A DNA stretch of 40,745 bases from Spirosoma fluviale (GTDB lineage Bacteria; Bacteroidota; Bacteroidia; Cytophagales; Spirosomataceae): assembly GCA_945883625.1 (NCBI GenBank), contig CAMCXW010000018.1:1-40745 (forward strand), in the 5' to 3' direction. A program made the translations under genes and the position numbers. Below are positions 32,660 to 40,745 of this stretch, one piece after another. The notes under the pieces are model-generated. The model had not been told where the DNA came from. It saw nothing but the letters and a program-made list of their open reading frames with translations, and did not search any database. Each line of letters starts with the position of its first letter. The stretch's first letter is position 1.

Positions 32660-33586
32660 ATGGAAGATTATAATAAGATCATTGAGTCCCTTGGAGTTAA
32701 ATTTATCAAGGCTCGTAACATTAGAATATTACAACCTATTCGCATCAAAAATTACTATGATGTAGAAAACTCCCTCTTGATTTTGTACAAAGGGGAGGTT
32801 TCATTTGGCGAAGAAGATACTCCTGTAGAAGAAGGTGACATGCTTTTTATTCCAGGCGGTAAGATGGTTAGCGTAACCTATGGTAACGCTGAAAAACCAA
32901 AGGCTGTCAATAACGAGGAATTCATGACACACCGTGAATTATATTTTGATCTGAATATGGATTCTTCCCTAATTGGGTCACATCATAATTCATTTGGTAT
33001 GGTTGCTTTTGAGGCAAAAGTTTTTGATTCGGTCAATTTCTTTACCTCCTTAGATATTCCTCCTTTTTTGATTAAGAAGGACGAAAAACTAGCACAAACG
33101 ATTAAGGAGATTTTGCTCGAAGATTTATCGGATGAAATCGGGAAAGGCCGTATTATAAAAATTAAAACGGAAGAAATTGTCATCGAAGTTATTCGCTACA
33201 TTATCCAAAACCGTTTGTTCGTCGAGCAACTAGCAACGAACAGTACGTATTTCAAAGATCCACGTTTAATTGATATTTTTGCGTACATCAAAGATCATAT
33301 AGGTGGTGACTTATCCAACAAAGTGCTCGCAAATGTTGCGAACGTTTCCGAAGATTACGTTGGCCAATATTTCAAAATGTTGACCGGAATAAATCCACAA
33401 GATTATATTGAATACCAACGCATGGAAGCGGCCGTTGGCCTACTTCGCACGACTAAGAAATCCATCCGTGCGATTGGTTCTGAAGTTGGGTACAAAGACA
33501 CGGCCTATTTCTGCCGTCGATTTAAAATGATGTTTGGTATTCCTGCAGGAAAAATGAGACGCCGCGAATCATTGATGAATATTTAA
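32660..33586 (+). CDS. AraC family transcriptional regulator with cupin-like sensor
   Basis: A 308-aa regulator. The N-terminal part (about 20-120) looks like a cupin (SLLILYKGEVSFGEEDTPVEEGDMLFIPGG), then a helical linker. The C-terminal AraC DNA-binding domain (about 205-300) has two helix-turn-helix units: SNKVLANVANVSEDYVGQYFKMLTG and SIRAIGSEVGYKDTAYFCRRFKMMFG, ending with the usual P-A-x-x-R-R. The ligand is unknown. A pair of palindromes and its own promoter lie upstream, so autoregulation or cross-control of mreB is possible. A strong bidirectional terminator follows. Confidence 0.9.
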   Translation: MEDYNKIIESLGVKFIKARNIRILQPIRIKNYYDVENSLLILYKGEVSFGEEDTPVEEGDMLFIPGGKMVSVTYGNAEKPKAVNNEEFMTHRELYFDLNMDSSLIGSHHNSFGMVAFEAKVFDSVNFFTSLDIPPFLIKKDEKLAQTIKEILLEDLSDEIGKGRIIKIKTEEIVIEVIRYIIQNRLFVEQLATNSTYFKDPRLIDIFAYIKDHIGGDLSNKVLANVANVSEDYVGQYFKMLTGINPQDYIEYQRMEAAVGLLRTTKKSIRAIGSEVGYKDTAYFCRRFKMMFGIPAGKMRRRESLMNI

Positions 33587-33601
33587 TATATACTTCCAAA
33601 T

Positions 33602-33639
33602 CAAAGAAAAGGCCCGATGAGAATCGGGCCTTTTCTTTG
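33602..33639. terminator. bidirectional terminator between the AraC gene and rluB
   Basis: CAAAGAAAAGGCCCGAT and ATCGGGCCTTTTCTTTG form a perfect 17-bp stem with a GAGA loop. A-rich and T-rich ends allow it to act on both convergent genes. Confidence 0.88.
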
Positions 33640-35280
33640 TTATAATAGGTACTTCAACTTCACTAACTCGCGCTCTGTTAGGTAGCGCCAACTTCCTCGA
33701 GGTAGATCTTTTTTAGTTAACCCTGCAAAAGTTGTTCGGTCCAATTTAGTCACTTCATAACCCAAGTGTTCAAAAATACGACGAACAATGCGGTTTTTAC
33801 CTGAGTGAATTTTCACGCCAACGACATAGCCATCGGGAGTTACTTTCGCCAAATCATCTACTTTAACTTCTCCATCTTCTAAAGTTAAACCGGCCTTAAT
33901 TTTCTCAAAGTCCTCATCCGTAAGCGGTTTATCTAATTCGGCTTGATAGATTTTCTCAATCTCATTTGATGGATGCGTCAATTTATCCGCTAATTCGCCA
34001 TCGTTTGTCAATAAAATTAAGCCTGTTGTGTTTCGGTCCAAACGACCTACTGGATAAATACGTGCTTCGCCCGCATTTTTCACTAATTCCATAACAGTCT
34101 TACGATCTTGAGGATCTTCCGTCGTCGTTAAGAAATCTTTAGGCTTATTTAATAATACATAGGCTGGCTTCTCACGGTTTAATCTACGATTTCCATATTT
34201 CACCACGTCAGTCGGGTTCACCTGATAACCCATTTCCGTTACTACTTTGTTGTTCACTTTGATTTCACCCGCCTCAATCAACTTATCCGCATCTCGTCGC
34301 GAACATATACCCGCATTGGCAATGAAACGATTTAAGCGAACCTCATCTCCTCTTCGCTCCGTTTGAGCAATTTTCTTTTGAATTTTGGCAGGAGCGCGCT
34401 CCTTATAACGATCTAATTTATATTGTGGGGTAAATGCAGGAGCTTCATCATGCCGATTTCTACTTTTGAATGTTTCTCGTTGCGAAAATTTAGTTTTTCT
34501 AGCACCATCTTCACGTGGGGTAAAAGAACGACTTTCCTCTCTTGGTTCAAAACTTGGTTTTAATTCGCGCGTAGGTCGAGGCTCGAAATCTCCCCCGTCG
34601 CGGCGGTATGGTGTAGGCGTATTTTCTCCTCCGTCAAATTCTTGTTGTGGCGTCCTAGGAGTAAAAGGTTTTCCATTATATGCACGGCGCTCACCACCTT
34701 CCTCACGTGGTGCGCGAGGCGTGTACGGGCGATCACTAGATTCTTCCCGGTTGTAAGGCCGACGTCCCCCATCATCTGCACGTGGTGCACGAGGTGTGTA
34801 CGGACGATCACTTGATCCTTCCCGGTTGTAAGGCCGGCGTTCGCCACCTTCTGCACGAGGTGCGCGAGGTGTGTACGGACGATCGCTTGATCCTTCCCGG
34901 TTGTAAGGTCGGCGTTCGCCACCTTCTGCACGTGGTGCGCGAGGCGTGTACGGACGATCGCTTGATCCTTCCCGGTTGTACGGTCGGCTTTCTCCACCTT
35001 CTGCACGTGGTGCGCGAGGTGTATACGGACGATCGCTTGATCCTTCCCGGTTGTACGGTCGGCGTTCGCCACCTTCTGCACGAGGTGCGCGAGGTGTGTA
35101 CGGACGATCGCTTGATCCTTCCCGGTTAAATGGTTTACACTCTCCTCTTGACTCGCTACGCGGGCCTGTCGAACTATCTCCAAAATTTCTTGCTGATGAT
35201 CTACCTTCAGATCTTGATGCGGATGCGTTACGCGGTGCATCTGAACGACGGTTGTCGTCCTTTTGAATTCTTTTTCTCAT
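33640..35280 (-). CDS. rluB: 23S rRNA pseudouridine synthase RluB-like with repeat-rich N-terminal extension
   Basis: Converts a uridine in 23S rRNA helix 80-93 to pseudouridine (by family). 546 aa, about twice the usual 240-300. The C-terminal half is standard: S4 RNA-binding domain at about 315-360 (RLNRFIANAGICSRRDADKLI), then the synthase with the catalytic D415 in VGRLDRNTTG and KNRIVRRIFEHLGYEV. The first 310 residues are a disordered, Arg/Pro/Gly/Ser-rich extension containing six 25-residue repeats (residues 51-200). Such basic extensions probably bind RNA or ribosomes. Bacteroidota pseudouridine synthases often carry them, but copy number should be variable. Confidence 0.9.
   Translation of the reverse strand: MRKRIQKDDNRRSDAPRNASASRSEGRSSARNFGDSSTGPRSESRGECKPFNREGSSDRPYTPRAPRAEGGERRPYNREGSSDRPYTPRAPRAEGGESRPYNREGSSDRPYTPRAPRAEGGERRPYNREGSSDRPYTPRAPRAEGGERRPYNREGSSDRPYTPRAPRADDGGRRPYNREESSDRPYTPRAPREEGGERRAYNGKPFTPRTPQQEFDGGENTPTPYRRDGGDFEPRPTRELKPSFEPREESRSFTPREDGARKTKFSQRETFKSRNRHDEAPAFTPQYKLDRYKERAPAKIQKKIAQTERRGDEVRLNRFIANAGICSRRDADKLIEAGEIKVNNKVVTEMGYQVNPTDVVKYGNRRLNREKPAYVLLNKPKDFLTTTEDPQDRKTVMELVKNAGEARIYPVGRLDRNTTGLILLTNDGELADKLTHPSNEIEKIYQAELDKPLTDEDFEKIKAGLTLEDGEVKVDDLAKVTPDGYVVGVKIHSGKNRIVRRIFEHLGYEVTKLDRTTFAGLTKKDLPRGSWRYLTERELVKLKYLL
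34681..35130 (-). repeat. six tandem 75-bp repeats inside rluB
   Basis: Six head-to-tail units of 75 bases encode the 25-residue unit (F/Y)NREGSSDRPYTPRAPRA followed by EGGERRP. The last two copies (nearest the synthase domain) have diverged: ADDGGRRP and EEGGERRA endings, and REESS. The first four differ by one or two residues, indicating recent expansion by slippage or unequal exchange. Confidence 0.92.
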
Positions 35281-35345
35281 AAAATATGCAACATCACTGC
35301 TGTATTAATTCGGAATAATATTCCTTACCTATTTGATAATTTCTA

Positions 35346-35386
35346 CAAATGTACATGAAAATAATGAGCATAGCTTATTACATTTG
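35346..35386. promoter_or_regulatory. mirrored divergent -7 elements (rluB and the PorE-like gene)
   Basis: The minus strand of 35346-35353 and the plus strand of 35379-35386 both read TACATTTG, each an exact TAnnTTTG. They face away from each other, for rluB (start 35280) and the OmpA-like gene (start 35405). No -33 TTTG fits either at 19-20 bases. Confidence 0.45.
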
Positions 35387-35404
35387 AAAGTTCTTATTTA
35401 AGCT

Positions 35405-37411
35405 ATGCCTCGATTCATATCAAATTTAGCCCTTCCATTGATTTATGTCCTGATTATTTCAATCGGGTCCGGCTGCAGTTTCATGCAATCAGTTACACAA
35501 AAAGGACAAAACTATTTTGAACGAGGAGAGTACGATTGGGCGATTCAAACTCTAAAACCTTTAGCCGCCAAAAATAAGCTTGATAATCAATCCGCGTATA
35601 TAATTGGCGAATCGTACCGCCTCTCTAACCGCATCAGTAACGCGCTTCCCTATCTCGAAAAAGCTTTAACAGCCGGAATACCAGACGATTTACTCAGCTA
35701 TCATATCGCCATGGCCGCTAAGTCTACGGGTGACTATGCCAAAGCCAAAACTTACCTTGAAAAATTTTTACTCGCTAAACCCAGTCGGCCTAATCAAATA
35801 AAAGCCGAAATGGAATTAGAAAACCTAAGCAAAATTCCTGATTTAATTAAGCAAAAAAGTCTTGTTCAGGTTTATCCAATCATTGGAAATACAGCTCAAA
35901 CTGAATTTGCTCCGGTTTTACAGGGGGCCAACTTACTTTTTACAAGTTCTAGTAAGCCGCTGATTTACAAGAATAATGGATTACCCTTTTTGGGTTTAGT
36001 GACTGCCCCTTTAAAATCCGAGCTTGAGATTGGCACACCCACATTTTTCAGTAAACAAATCTATTTAGAAAATGCGAATGATGGCACCCCAGCCTTTTCA
36101 AACGATGGTAAAAAAATGGTTTTTGCGCGCGGAAATACGGGGAAAAAAGATGCTTCACCAGATGTAGATTTATTCATTTCTACCAAAATTGGGGATTCAT
36201 GGTCCACACCAGAACGACTGGCTATATCTGATTCCGTCGCCTGGGATGGTAGTCCGTGCTTTTCAACCGATGACCGGACCCTATATTTCAGCTCAAACCG
36301 AAGAGGTGGAAAAGGTGGGCTCGATTTATACCGCGTAAATATTGATAATTCGGGGAGGTTTGGCCGGCCGATCAACATGGGATCGACCATAAATACCCCA
36401 GGAGATGAAGCATTCCCACAAGTAAGTGATGCCGGTAAATTATATTTTGCCTCTGACGGACACCCTTCGATTGGAGGTCTGGATTTATATGTGGCCAGTC
36501 GGAACGAAAATGAAATCGTTGTTGAACACCTTGGCACACCTCTGAATTCCATTGGGGATGACTTTGCCATTTGCTTCTCTGATTCTACTTCTGGATATTT
36601 TAGTTCAAACCGACCAGGTGGCAAAGGAGACGACGACATCTATTATTTCAAATCACCTCAAGCTGAGAATACGTGGTGGGGAATCGAAAATCCCCAAAAA
36701 CTTAAAGAAAGCCCCATTAACAAAACAGTCGCTTATCATTTAAAAACGCGTGTCGTAAATTTAGAAGGGCAAGCAATTCCTGGTGCGAGCGTTAGCATCA
36801 AACGCGAAAATGAAGAAGCTCAGGTATTCAGCTCCGATAAGCAAGGGTATTTGCCCATTTTTGACCTACTGGAAACAGATGAGCTGAACTTTAAGGGATC
36901 AAAAGAATCCTACCTAACCGTTCGAAACGCATTCTCCATGCAAGGTCGCAACATTCCTGTAGGCAAGCTCACAAAGGACCAAACAGATACAACGTATACA
37001 TTCGAATTAGCGATGGACCAACCGGAAGTAGGCCAAGAAATTTCCCAATTATATGGAATCTCTTCCATCTATTACAATGTAAATAAATCAGATATTAGGC
37101 CAGATGCCGCACAGGAATTAGATAAAGTCATCTATTTTCTAAATGATAATCCACAAATAAATTTAGAATTAGGTGCGCATACAGATGCTAGGTCAACAAA
37201 AACCTACAATCAGAAATTATCGCAAGCGAGAGCTGAGTCTGCAGTTAACTATATTTTAGCTAAGGGAATTAGTCAAACACGCATAAAACCTAAGGGTTTT
37301 GGCGAAAGCCAATTGCTGAACGCGTGTGTGGATGGCGTGGATTGTCCGGAAGAGATGCACCAACAAAACCGTCGGACGGAATTCAGAATTACCCAAATCA
37401 AAATCGATTAA
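35405..37411 (+). CDS. porE: PorE-like lipoprotein: TPR, beta-propeller, carboxypeptidase-regulatory and OmpA domains
   Basis: A 668-aa lipoprotein with a signal ending SIGSGC (C24 lipidated). Domains in order: TPR repeats (about 33-145), five PD40/WD40-like blades (about 160-420, with FSSNRRGGKGGLDLY and FSSNRPGGKGDDDIYYF), a carboxypeptidase regulatory-like domain (about 447-525, VVNLEGQAIPGASVSIKRE), and an OmpA C-terminal peptidoglycan-binding domain (about 550-668, HTDARSTKTYNQKLSQARA). This four-part order matches PorE (PG1058), which anchors the T9SS to the cell wall. Other Bacteroidota proteins share it, so PorE identity is likely but not certain. Two bases separate it from the dihydroorotase ATG. 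Confidence 0.8.
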   Translation: MPRFISNLALPLIYVLIISIGSGCSFMQSVTQKGQNYFERGEYDWAIQTLKPLAAKNKLDNQSAYIIGESYRLSNRISNALPYLEKALTAGIPDDLLSYHIAMAAKSTGDYAKAKTYLEKFLLAKPSRPNQIKAEMELENLSKIPDLIKQKSLVQVYPIIGNTAQTEFAPVLQGANLLFTSSSKPLIYKNNGLPFLGLVTAPLKSELEIGTPTFFSKQIYLENANDGTPAFSNDGKKMVFARGNTGKKDASPDVDLFISTKIGDSWSTPERLAISDSVAWDGSPCFSTDDRTLYFSSNRRGGKGGLDLYRVNIDNSGRFGRPINMGSTINTPGDEAFPQVSDAGKLYFASDGHPSIGGLDLYVASRNENEIVVEHLGTPLNSIGDDFAICFSDSTSGYFSSNRPGGKGDDDIYYFKSPQAENTWWGIENPQKLKESPINKTVAYHLKTRVVNLEGQAIPGASVSIKRENEEAQVFSSDKQGYLPIFDLLETDELNFKGSKESYLTVRNAFSMQGRNIPVGKLTKDQTDTTYTFELAMDQPEVGQEISQLYGISSIYYNVNKSDIRPDAAQELDKVIYFLNDNPQINLELGAHTDARSTKTYNQKLSQARAESAVNYILAKGISQTRIKPKGFGESQLLNACVDGVDCPEEMHQQNRRTEFRITQIKID

Positions 37412-37412
37412 C

Positions 37413-38750
37413 ATGGCTCAATATCTGTTGCAGAATGCCCAAATAGTCAACGAAGGAAAAATTACTTCGGGAGATATCCGAATTAAGCACGGACGTATTG
37501 ACCAGATTGCATCGCAAATTAGTGCCACACCTGCCGATACGGTAATTGACTTGACGGGCAAATATATCTTTCCCGGGATGATCGATGATCAAGTTCATTT
37601 TCGAGAGCCTGGTTTGACACATAAGGCGACAATTGCGACTGAAGCGCGTGCCGCAGTGGCTGGTGGCGTAACTTCCTTTATGGAAATGCCCAATACCATT
37701 CCCAATGCATTGACTCAAGAACTTTTAGCTGATAAATACCACATAGCACACGAAAATTCATTGGCCAACTACTCCTTTTTTATGGGGGCGGCGAATGACA
37801 ATTTAGAGGAAGTTCTTCGGACCAATAAACAAAATGTGTGTGGAGTTAAGGTATTTATGGGTTCAAGTACGGGAAACATGTTGGTGGACAACATGAAAAC
37901 ACTTGAAACCCTATTTGCGAGTAGCGAAATGTTAATTGCGACACATTGCGAGGATGAGTCTACCGTGCGCGCGCGTTTGGAATTGTTTCGTTCGAGGTAT
38001 CCGGAGGATGCTCCATCCTTCATTCATCCATTGATTCGAAATGAAGAGGCATGCTATTTATCGTCCTCTATGGCTGTGGACTTAGCTAAAAAGTCAAACA
38101 CCCGCTTGCATATTCTGCATATCAGTACTGCGGAGGAGCTTGCCTTATTTGAAACGGGAAAAGCAGTCAAAGATAAACGCATCACTTCCGAAGCCTGTGT
38201 TCACCACCTGTGGTTTGATGCATCGGATTACGAAACCTTAGGTGACTTAATCAAATGTAATCCGGCTATAAAGGAAGTGCGACATCGCCAAGCAATTCGG
38301 GCAGCATTGCAATCCGGAGCAATTGATGTTATCGCAACGGATCACGCGCCACATACGTGGGAAGAAAAACAACAAGGATATTGGAAATCACCTTCAGGTC
38401 TGCCTTTAGTACAGCATCCACTTTTGATGCTACTCGAAATGTCCAAAGAAGGTGTCTTGAGCCTAGAACAAATCGCTGAAAAAACGGCTCACCATGTGGC
38501 AGAATGCTTTCAAATAACGGAGCGAGGATATATTCGCGAAGGTTATTGGGCTGATTTAGCTATCGTCGACATGCAAACTCCGTATGCCATTTCTAAGTCA
38601 AATATTGAATACCAATGCGGATGGTCGCCCTTGGAAGGACACATTTTTCCGAACAGCATCAGCCACACATTTGTATCCGGCCATTTAGCTTACCAGGCGG
38701 GCAAATTTGATCTTTCGAAAAAAGGGGAACGTTTATTATTTACGCGTTAA
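37413..38750 (+). CDS. pyrC: dihydroorotase (class I type)
   Basis: Cyclises carbamoyl-aspartate to dihydroorotate in pyrimidine synthesis. An amidohydrolase of 445 aa from the ATG at 37413; the frame runs further upstream into the previous gene but those residues are not family-like. Metal and active-site residues seen are K146 in GVKVFMG (carbamylated lysine), H178 in THCED, H236 in LHILHIS and D310 in ATDHAPH. The first metal motif reads D-D-Q60-V-H62-F-R-E-P-G, so one histidine of the usual HxH is glutamine. I recall this form from other Bacteroidota dihydroorotases, so the enzyme is probably active. Confidence 0.9.
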   Translation: MAQYLLQNAQIVNEGKITSGDIRIKHGRIDQIASQISATPADTVIDLTGKYIFPGMIDDQVHFREPGLTHKATIATEARAAVAGGVTSFMEMPNTIPNALTQELLADKYHIAHENSLANYSFFMGAANDNLEEVLRTNKQNVCGVKVFMGSSTGNMLVDNMKTLETLFASSEMLIATHCEDESTVRARLELFRSRYPEDAPSFIHPLIRNEEACYLSSSMAVDLAKKSNTRLHILHISTAEELALFETGKAVKDKRITSEACVHHLWFDASDYETLGDLIKCNPAIKEVRHRQAIRAALQSGAIDVIATDHAPHTWEEKQQGYWKSPSGLPLVQHPLLMLLEMSKEGVLSLEQIAEKTAHHVAECFQITERGYIREGYWADLAIVDMQTPYAISKSNIEYQCGWSPLEGHIFPNSISHTFVSGHLAYQAGKFDLSKKGERLLFTR

Positions 38751-39419
38751 CTATAAGATCTCGTCGAAAAAGACACGCATGTAAAAACCAAGTGATTGAT
38801 TGCGCAATTCGCCGGGTTCAGTAGAAATATTCATTAAGCCCGTTTGATACGTAAGACCAAAGGAAACAAAGTTTTGTGTTACTACGCCAATACCCACTTT
38901 AATACCCATATCTAAACGGCGAATATCCCGAGAAAAACTTTCACCGGTAGTTGTAACCGTAGCAAAATTTCCTGCCGCTGTCTGTGCACGCTTCTCATAC
39001 GTTGAATTATCCCACAAACCTATGCCCAAATAAGGGCCTCCCCAAATAGAATAGCCACTACCAAACTCAGATAAACTACCTAGCTTGAACTCGAAATTTG
39101 GGCTTACGTCTAAATATTGGGTAGTAATGTTACGTTTGGTGTATGCCGAATCTGAGAAAATCGTCTTGCCACTGAAACCTCGCTGTGATAAAGTCAATTG
39201 AGGGCTAAAATTCACTCGGGATGTGATTGGATACTGAATACCAATTCCTAACTCCAATGAGGGCTTGAAATAGTAAGATTCGTTTGAAACGCCGCTGCCT
39301 ACAAATCGCGCCGACTTTGCCTCTAAATGGAAAATCTTTTTCGGCTTGTATTTTTGAGCGGAGATTTGGCCAACGAATGCAAAAATGACAATAGTAAGCA
39401 GTGTAATTTGACGTAACAT
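38751..39419 (-). CDS. outer membrane beta-barrel protein
   Basis: A protein of about 222 aa with a clear signal peptide (MLRQITLLTIVIFAFVGQISAQ) and an alternating, aromatic- and glycine-containing mature part. It includes YFKPSLELGIGIQYPITSR and YSIWGGPYLGIGLW and ends in GFYMRVFFDEIL, an outer membrane protein-like final strand. It resembles the small porin/OMP_b-brl group of Bacteroidota. Function unknown. The ATG at 39419 is preferred over a TTG nine codons upstream. It ends one base after the dihydroorotase stop (convergent). Confidence 0.78.
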   Translation of the reverse strand: MLRQITLLTIVIFAFVGQISAQKYKPKKIFHLEAKSARFVGSGVSNESYYFKPSLELGIGIQYPITSRVNFSPQLTLSQRGFSGKTIFSDSAYTKRNITTQYLDVSPNFEFKLGSLSEFGSGYSIWGGPYLGIGLWDNSTYEKRAQTAAGNFATVTTTGESFSRDIRRLDMGIKVGIGVVTQNFVSFGLTYQTGLMNISTEPGELRNQSLGFYMRVFFDEIL

Positions 39420-39475
39420 AAGGATACCTTTGGAAATAATCTTCAATTTTAACCCATATTTATGTAATCACCAAG

Positions 39476-39483
39476 TATTTTTG
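39476..39483 (+). promoter_or_regulatory. -7 element upstream of rnhB
   Basis: TATTTTTG, an exact TAnnTTTG, 17 bases before the ATG. A second match, TACCTTTG, at 39425-39432 could be an alternative. Confidence 0.4.
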
Positions 39484-39500
39484 ATTAATGGGTACATTAT

Positions 39501-40109
39501 ATGCAAAATAAAGTGAGTACGCTTTTATCATATTATTCACCGAATGGGATTGAGGCTGGACTTGACGAAGCGGGTCGAGGGTGTTTAGCAGGCCCTGTAG
39601 TCGCGGCAGCTGTTGTTTTACCCAAAGACTTTTATCATCCCTTATTGACCGACTCGAAAAAACTATCAGCCAAGCAACGAGAAACGCTCATCGAAGTCAT
39701 AAAAACAGAATCCATAGCGTATGCAATCGCCGAAGTAGACCATGCAAAAATTGATGAAATCAATATTTATAAGGCCAGCGTACGCGCGATGCACCTAGCG
39801 GTAGAACAGCTTTCCATTCGTCCCGATCATTTGTTGGTGGACGGAAACCGCTTCATCGAATATCCATTTATCTCACACACCTGCATCGTTAAAGGGGATT
39901 CGAAATTTTTTTCCATTGCAGCCGCTTCGATATTGGCCAAAACCTACCGCGATCAATGGATGCGCGAGGCAGCACTCCAATTTCCAGGATATGGATGGGA
40001 ACGAAATGCAGGGTATCCAACCTTAGAACATAGAAAAGCTGTACTAAAAAAAGGATTTAGTCCAATCCACCGAAAAACCTTTCGTGTGGAAATAAAAGAA
40101 ATAAGCTAA
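39501..40109 (+). CDS. rnhB: ribonuclease HII
   Basis: Removes RNA from RNA-DNA hybrids and misincorporated ribonucleotides. 202 aa. Catalytic D22 and E23 are in [20 protein letters not shown]. Further family segments are [22 protein letters not shown]-type LLVDGNRF (third Asp) and [21 protein letters not shown]. The S8 protease gene follows 25 bases later. Confidence 0.95.
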   Translation: MQNKVSTLLSYYSPNGIEAGLDEAGRGCLAGPVVAAAVVLPKDFYHPLLTDSKKLSAKQRETLIEVIKTESIAYAIAEVDHAKIDEINIYKASVRAMHLAVEQLSIRPDHLLVDGNRFIEYPFISHTCIVKGDSKFFSIAAASILAKTYRDQWMREAALQFPGYGWERNAGYPTLEHRKAVLKKGFSPIHRKTFRVEIKEIS

Positions 40110-40134
40110 ATTAGAACTTTACTTTAGTAACAAC

Positions 40135-40745
40135 ATGCAGTCGAAGGCCTCGCCTCAATACCTAATCTGGTTGCTTTTTACCCTACTCTTGGTCGGAAAT
40201 AGGCCACTTTTTGGTCAAGCCAAGTCGCTTTATCGGCTAGATGATCAGTTAAGTAAACGACAAGCCAATGCAACAGCATTCAGTAAATCGAGCGACAGTT
40301 TATTCCAAAAAAGTCAGGCACAAGCTAAAATTAGGGGGCTTCATTTGAGTGAGGACCTTGGTGATGGGATGAAAATTGTGTTCCAGCAATTTAATGAAAT
40401 CGGTGAAGCCATGTATATGACCCACCACTCCAACCGGTTCGCGGGGCAGATGACACGAACGGATCAGCTCTATCGAGGTGGTTCATTAGGCCTCTCTTTA
40501 AGTGGCGGATCAGATACACTTTCGGGATGGCTGGGGATTTGGGATGGAGGAACACCCTTAACTACCCACCAAGAATTTACCGGCCGAATCACGCCACAAG
40601 AATCGGCAATCAACTCTGATTCGCACGGCACACACGTAGCTGGGACATTAATCGCGTCAGGAATTAATAGCTCAGCACGGGGCATGGCTTTTGGGGCTAA
40701 TCTAAAAGCTTGGGATTACACGAACGACAATTCCGAAATTAGCGC
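40135..40745 (+). CDS. S8 (subtilisin-like) serine protease, 5' part only
   Basis: The frame is open to the right edge, so 203 residues are seen. A signal peptide (residues 1 to about 28, ending LFGQ) is followed by a propeptide-like stretch (YRLDDQLSKRQANATAFSKS). Then come the catalytic Asp137 in GWLGIWDGG and the catalytic His164 in NSDSHGTHVAGTLIA, the two subtilisin motifs expected before the missing Ser. It is secreted. In T9SS bacteria such proteases often end in a sorting domain, but the C-terminus lies outside the window. Possibly cotranscribed with rnhB. Confidence 0.88.
   Translation, partial: MQSKASPQYLIWLLFTLLLVGNRPLFGQAKSLYRLDDQLSKRQANATAFSKSSDSLFQKSQAQAKIRGLHLSEDLGDGMKIVFQQFNEIGEAMYMTHHSNRFAGQMTRTDQLYRGGSLGLSLSGGSDTLSGWLGIWDGGTPLTTHQEFTGRITPQESAINSDSHGTHVAGTLIASGINSSARGMAFGANLKAWDYTNDNSEIS

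Noticed and set aside
34681..35130. CRISPR-like periodic repeats
   Set aside because: Units are contiguous with no unique spacers, the period is 75 bases and in frame with a protein, and no cas genes are near.
34560..35266. Long antisense and off-frame open frames over the rluB repeats (about 226, 115 and 106 aa)
   Set aside because: They are reading-frame shadows of the 75-bp repeats: a repeat unit divisible by three keeps every frame open if it lacks stops in one copy. They show no domain or start signal.
36061..36639. 192-aa minus-strand open frame opposite the PorE-like gene
   Set aside because: Serine/proline-rich and without domain; it is antisense to well-supported propeller blades.
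1..40745. tRNA or rRNA genes, insertion sequences, prophage, att sites
   Set aside because: I looked in all intergenic gaps and saw no cloverleaf-like sequence, transposase, integrase or terminal repeats; gaps are short and AT-rich.

Overview
The window is ordinary, densely packed core chromosome of a Bacteroidota bacterium, most likely of the order Cytophagales. The evidence is moderate to low GC, at least ten TAnnTTTG-type -7 promoter elements, almost no Shine-Dalgarno sequences, type IX secretion (T9SS) genes with the lineage-typical PorU/PorV pair and a PorE-like protein, and a class I dihydroorotase of the Bacteroidota type. A genus such as Aquirufa is only a guess. I see no phage, IS element, CRISPR array, tRNA or rRNA.

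Layout. 1-2392 (+) holds a truncated hypothetical gene, a small conserved gene, exonuclease III, a 2Fe-2S thioredoxin-like ferredoxin and a PD-(D/E)XK (RecB-like) nuclease. 2393-3073 (-) is a YjjG-type HAD phosphatase. 3125-3934 (+) is a DnaQ-type exonuclease. 3997-9633 (+) is nuoKLMN plus a GtrA-like membrane protein, with no nuoA-J beside it. 9841-10014 is a tiny Ala-rich lipoprotein absent from a standard long-ORF scan, with its own promoter and terminator. 10075-15172 (+) is a SprT-like protease, PorU and PorV. 15250-16521 (+) is an M16-family protein lacking the zinc motif. 16518-18607 (-) is a PfkB sugar kinase and a GNAT-like protein. 18736-25762 (+) is cysS, two tandem rhomboid proteases, dxs and typA. 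25759-32337 (-) is one long run read leftward: mreB, mreC, mreD, an ECF sigma factor, a probable anti-sigma factor, gmk, nadD, comEC. 32660-33586 (+) is an AraC-type regulator behind a 322-base intergenic region with two adjacent perfect palindromes. 33640-35280 (-) is an RluB-type pseudouridine synthase with a long repeat-built N-terminal extension. 35405-40745 (+, apart from a beta-barrel gene on the minus strand) is a PorE-like lipoprotein, dihydroorotase, RNase HII and the start of an S8 protease.

How the genes work together. PorU (sortase), PorV (shuttle) and the PorE-like anchor are parts of the T9SS; the truncated S8 protease at the right edge is a plausible cargo. NuoKLMN form part of the membrane arm of respiratory complex I. 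MreBCD direct cell-wall elongation. XthA, the RecB-like nuclease and the DnaQ-like exonuclease form a loose DNA-processing group at the left. The rest is housekeeping (CysS, Dxs, TypA, Gmk, NadD, PyrC, RnhB).

I did not find a clear new defence or biosynthetic system. The most notable items are the twin palindromes upstream of the AraC gene, the self-contained small lipoprotein unit, the zinc-motif-less solitary M16 protein, the detached nuoKLMN block, the repeat-extended RluB and the apparently leaderless HAD gene. All functional statements come from reading motifs by eye; no search was run.
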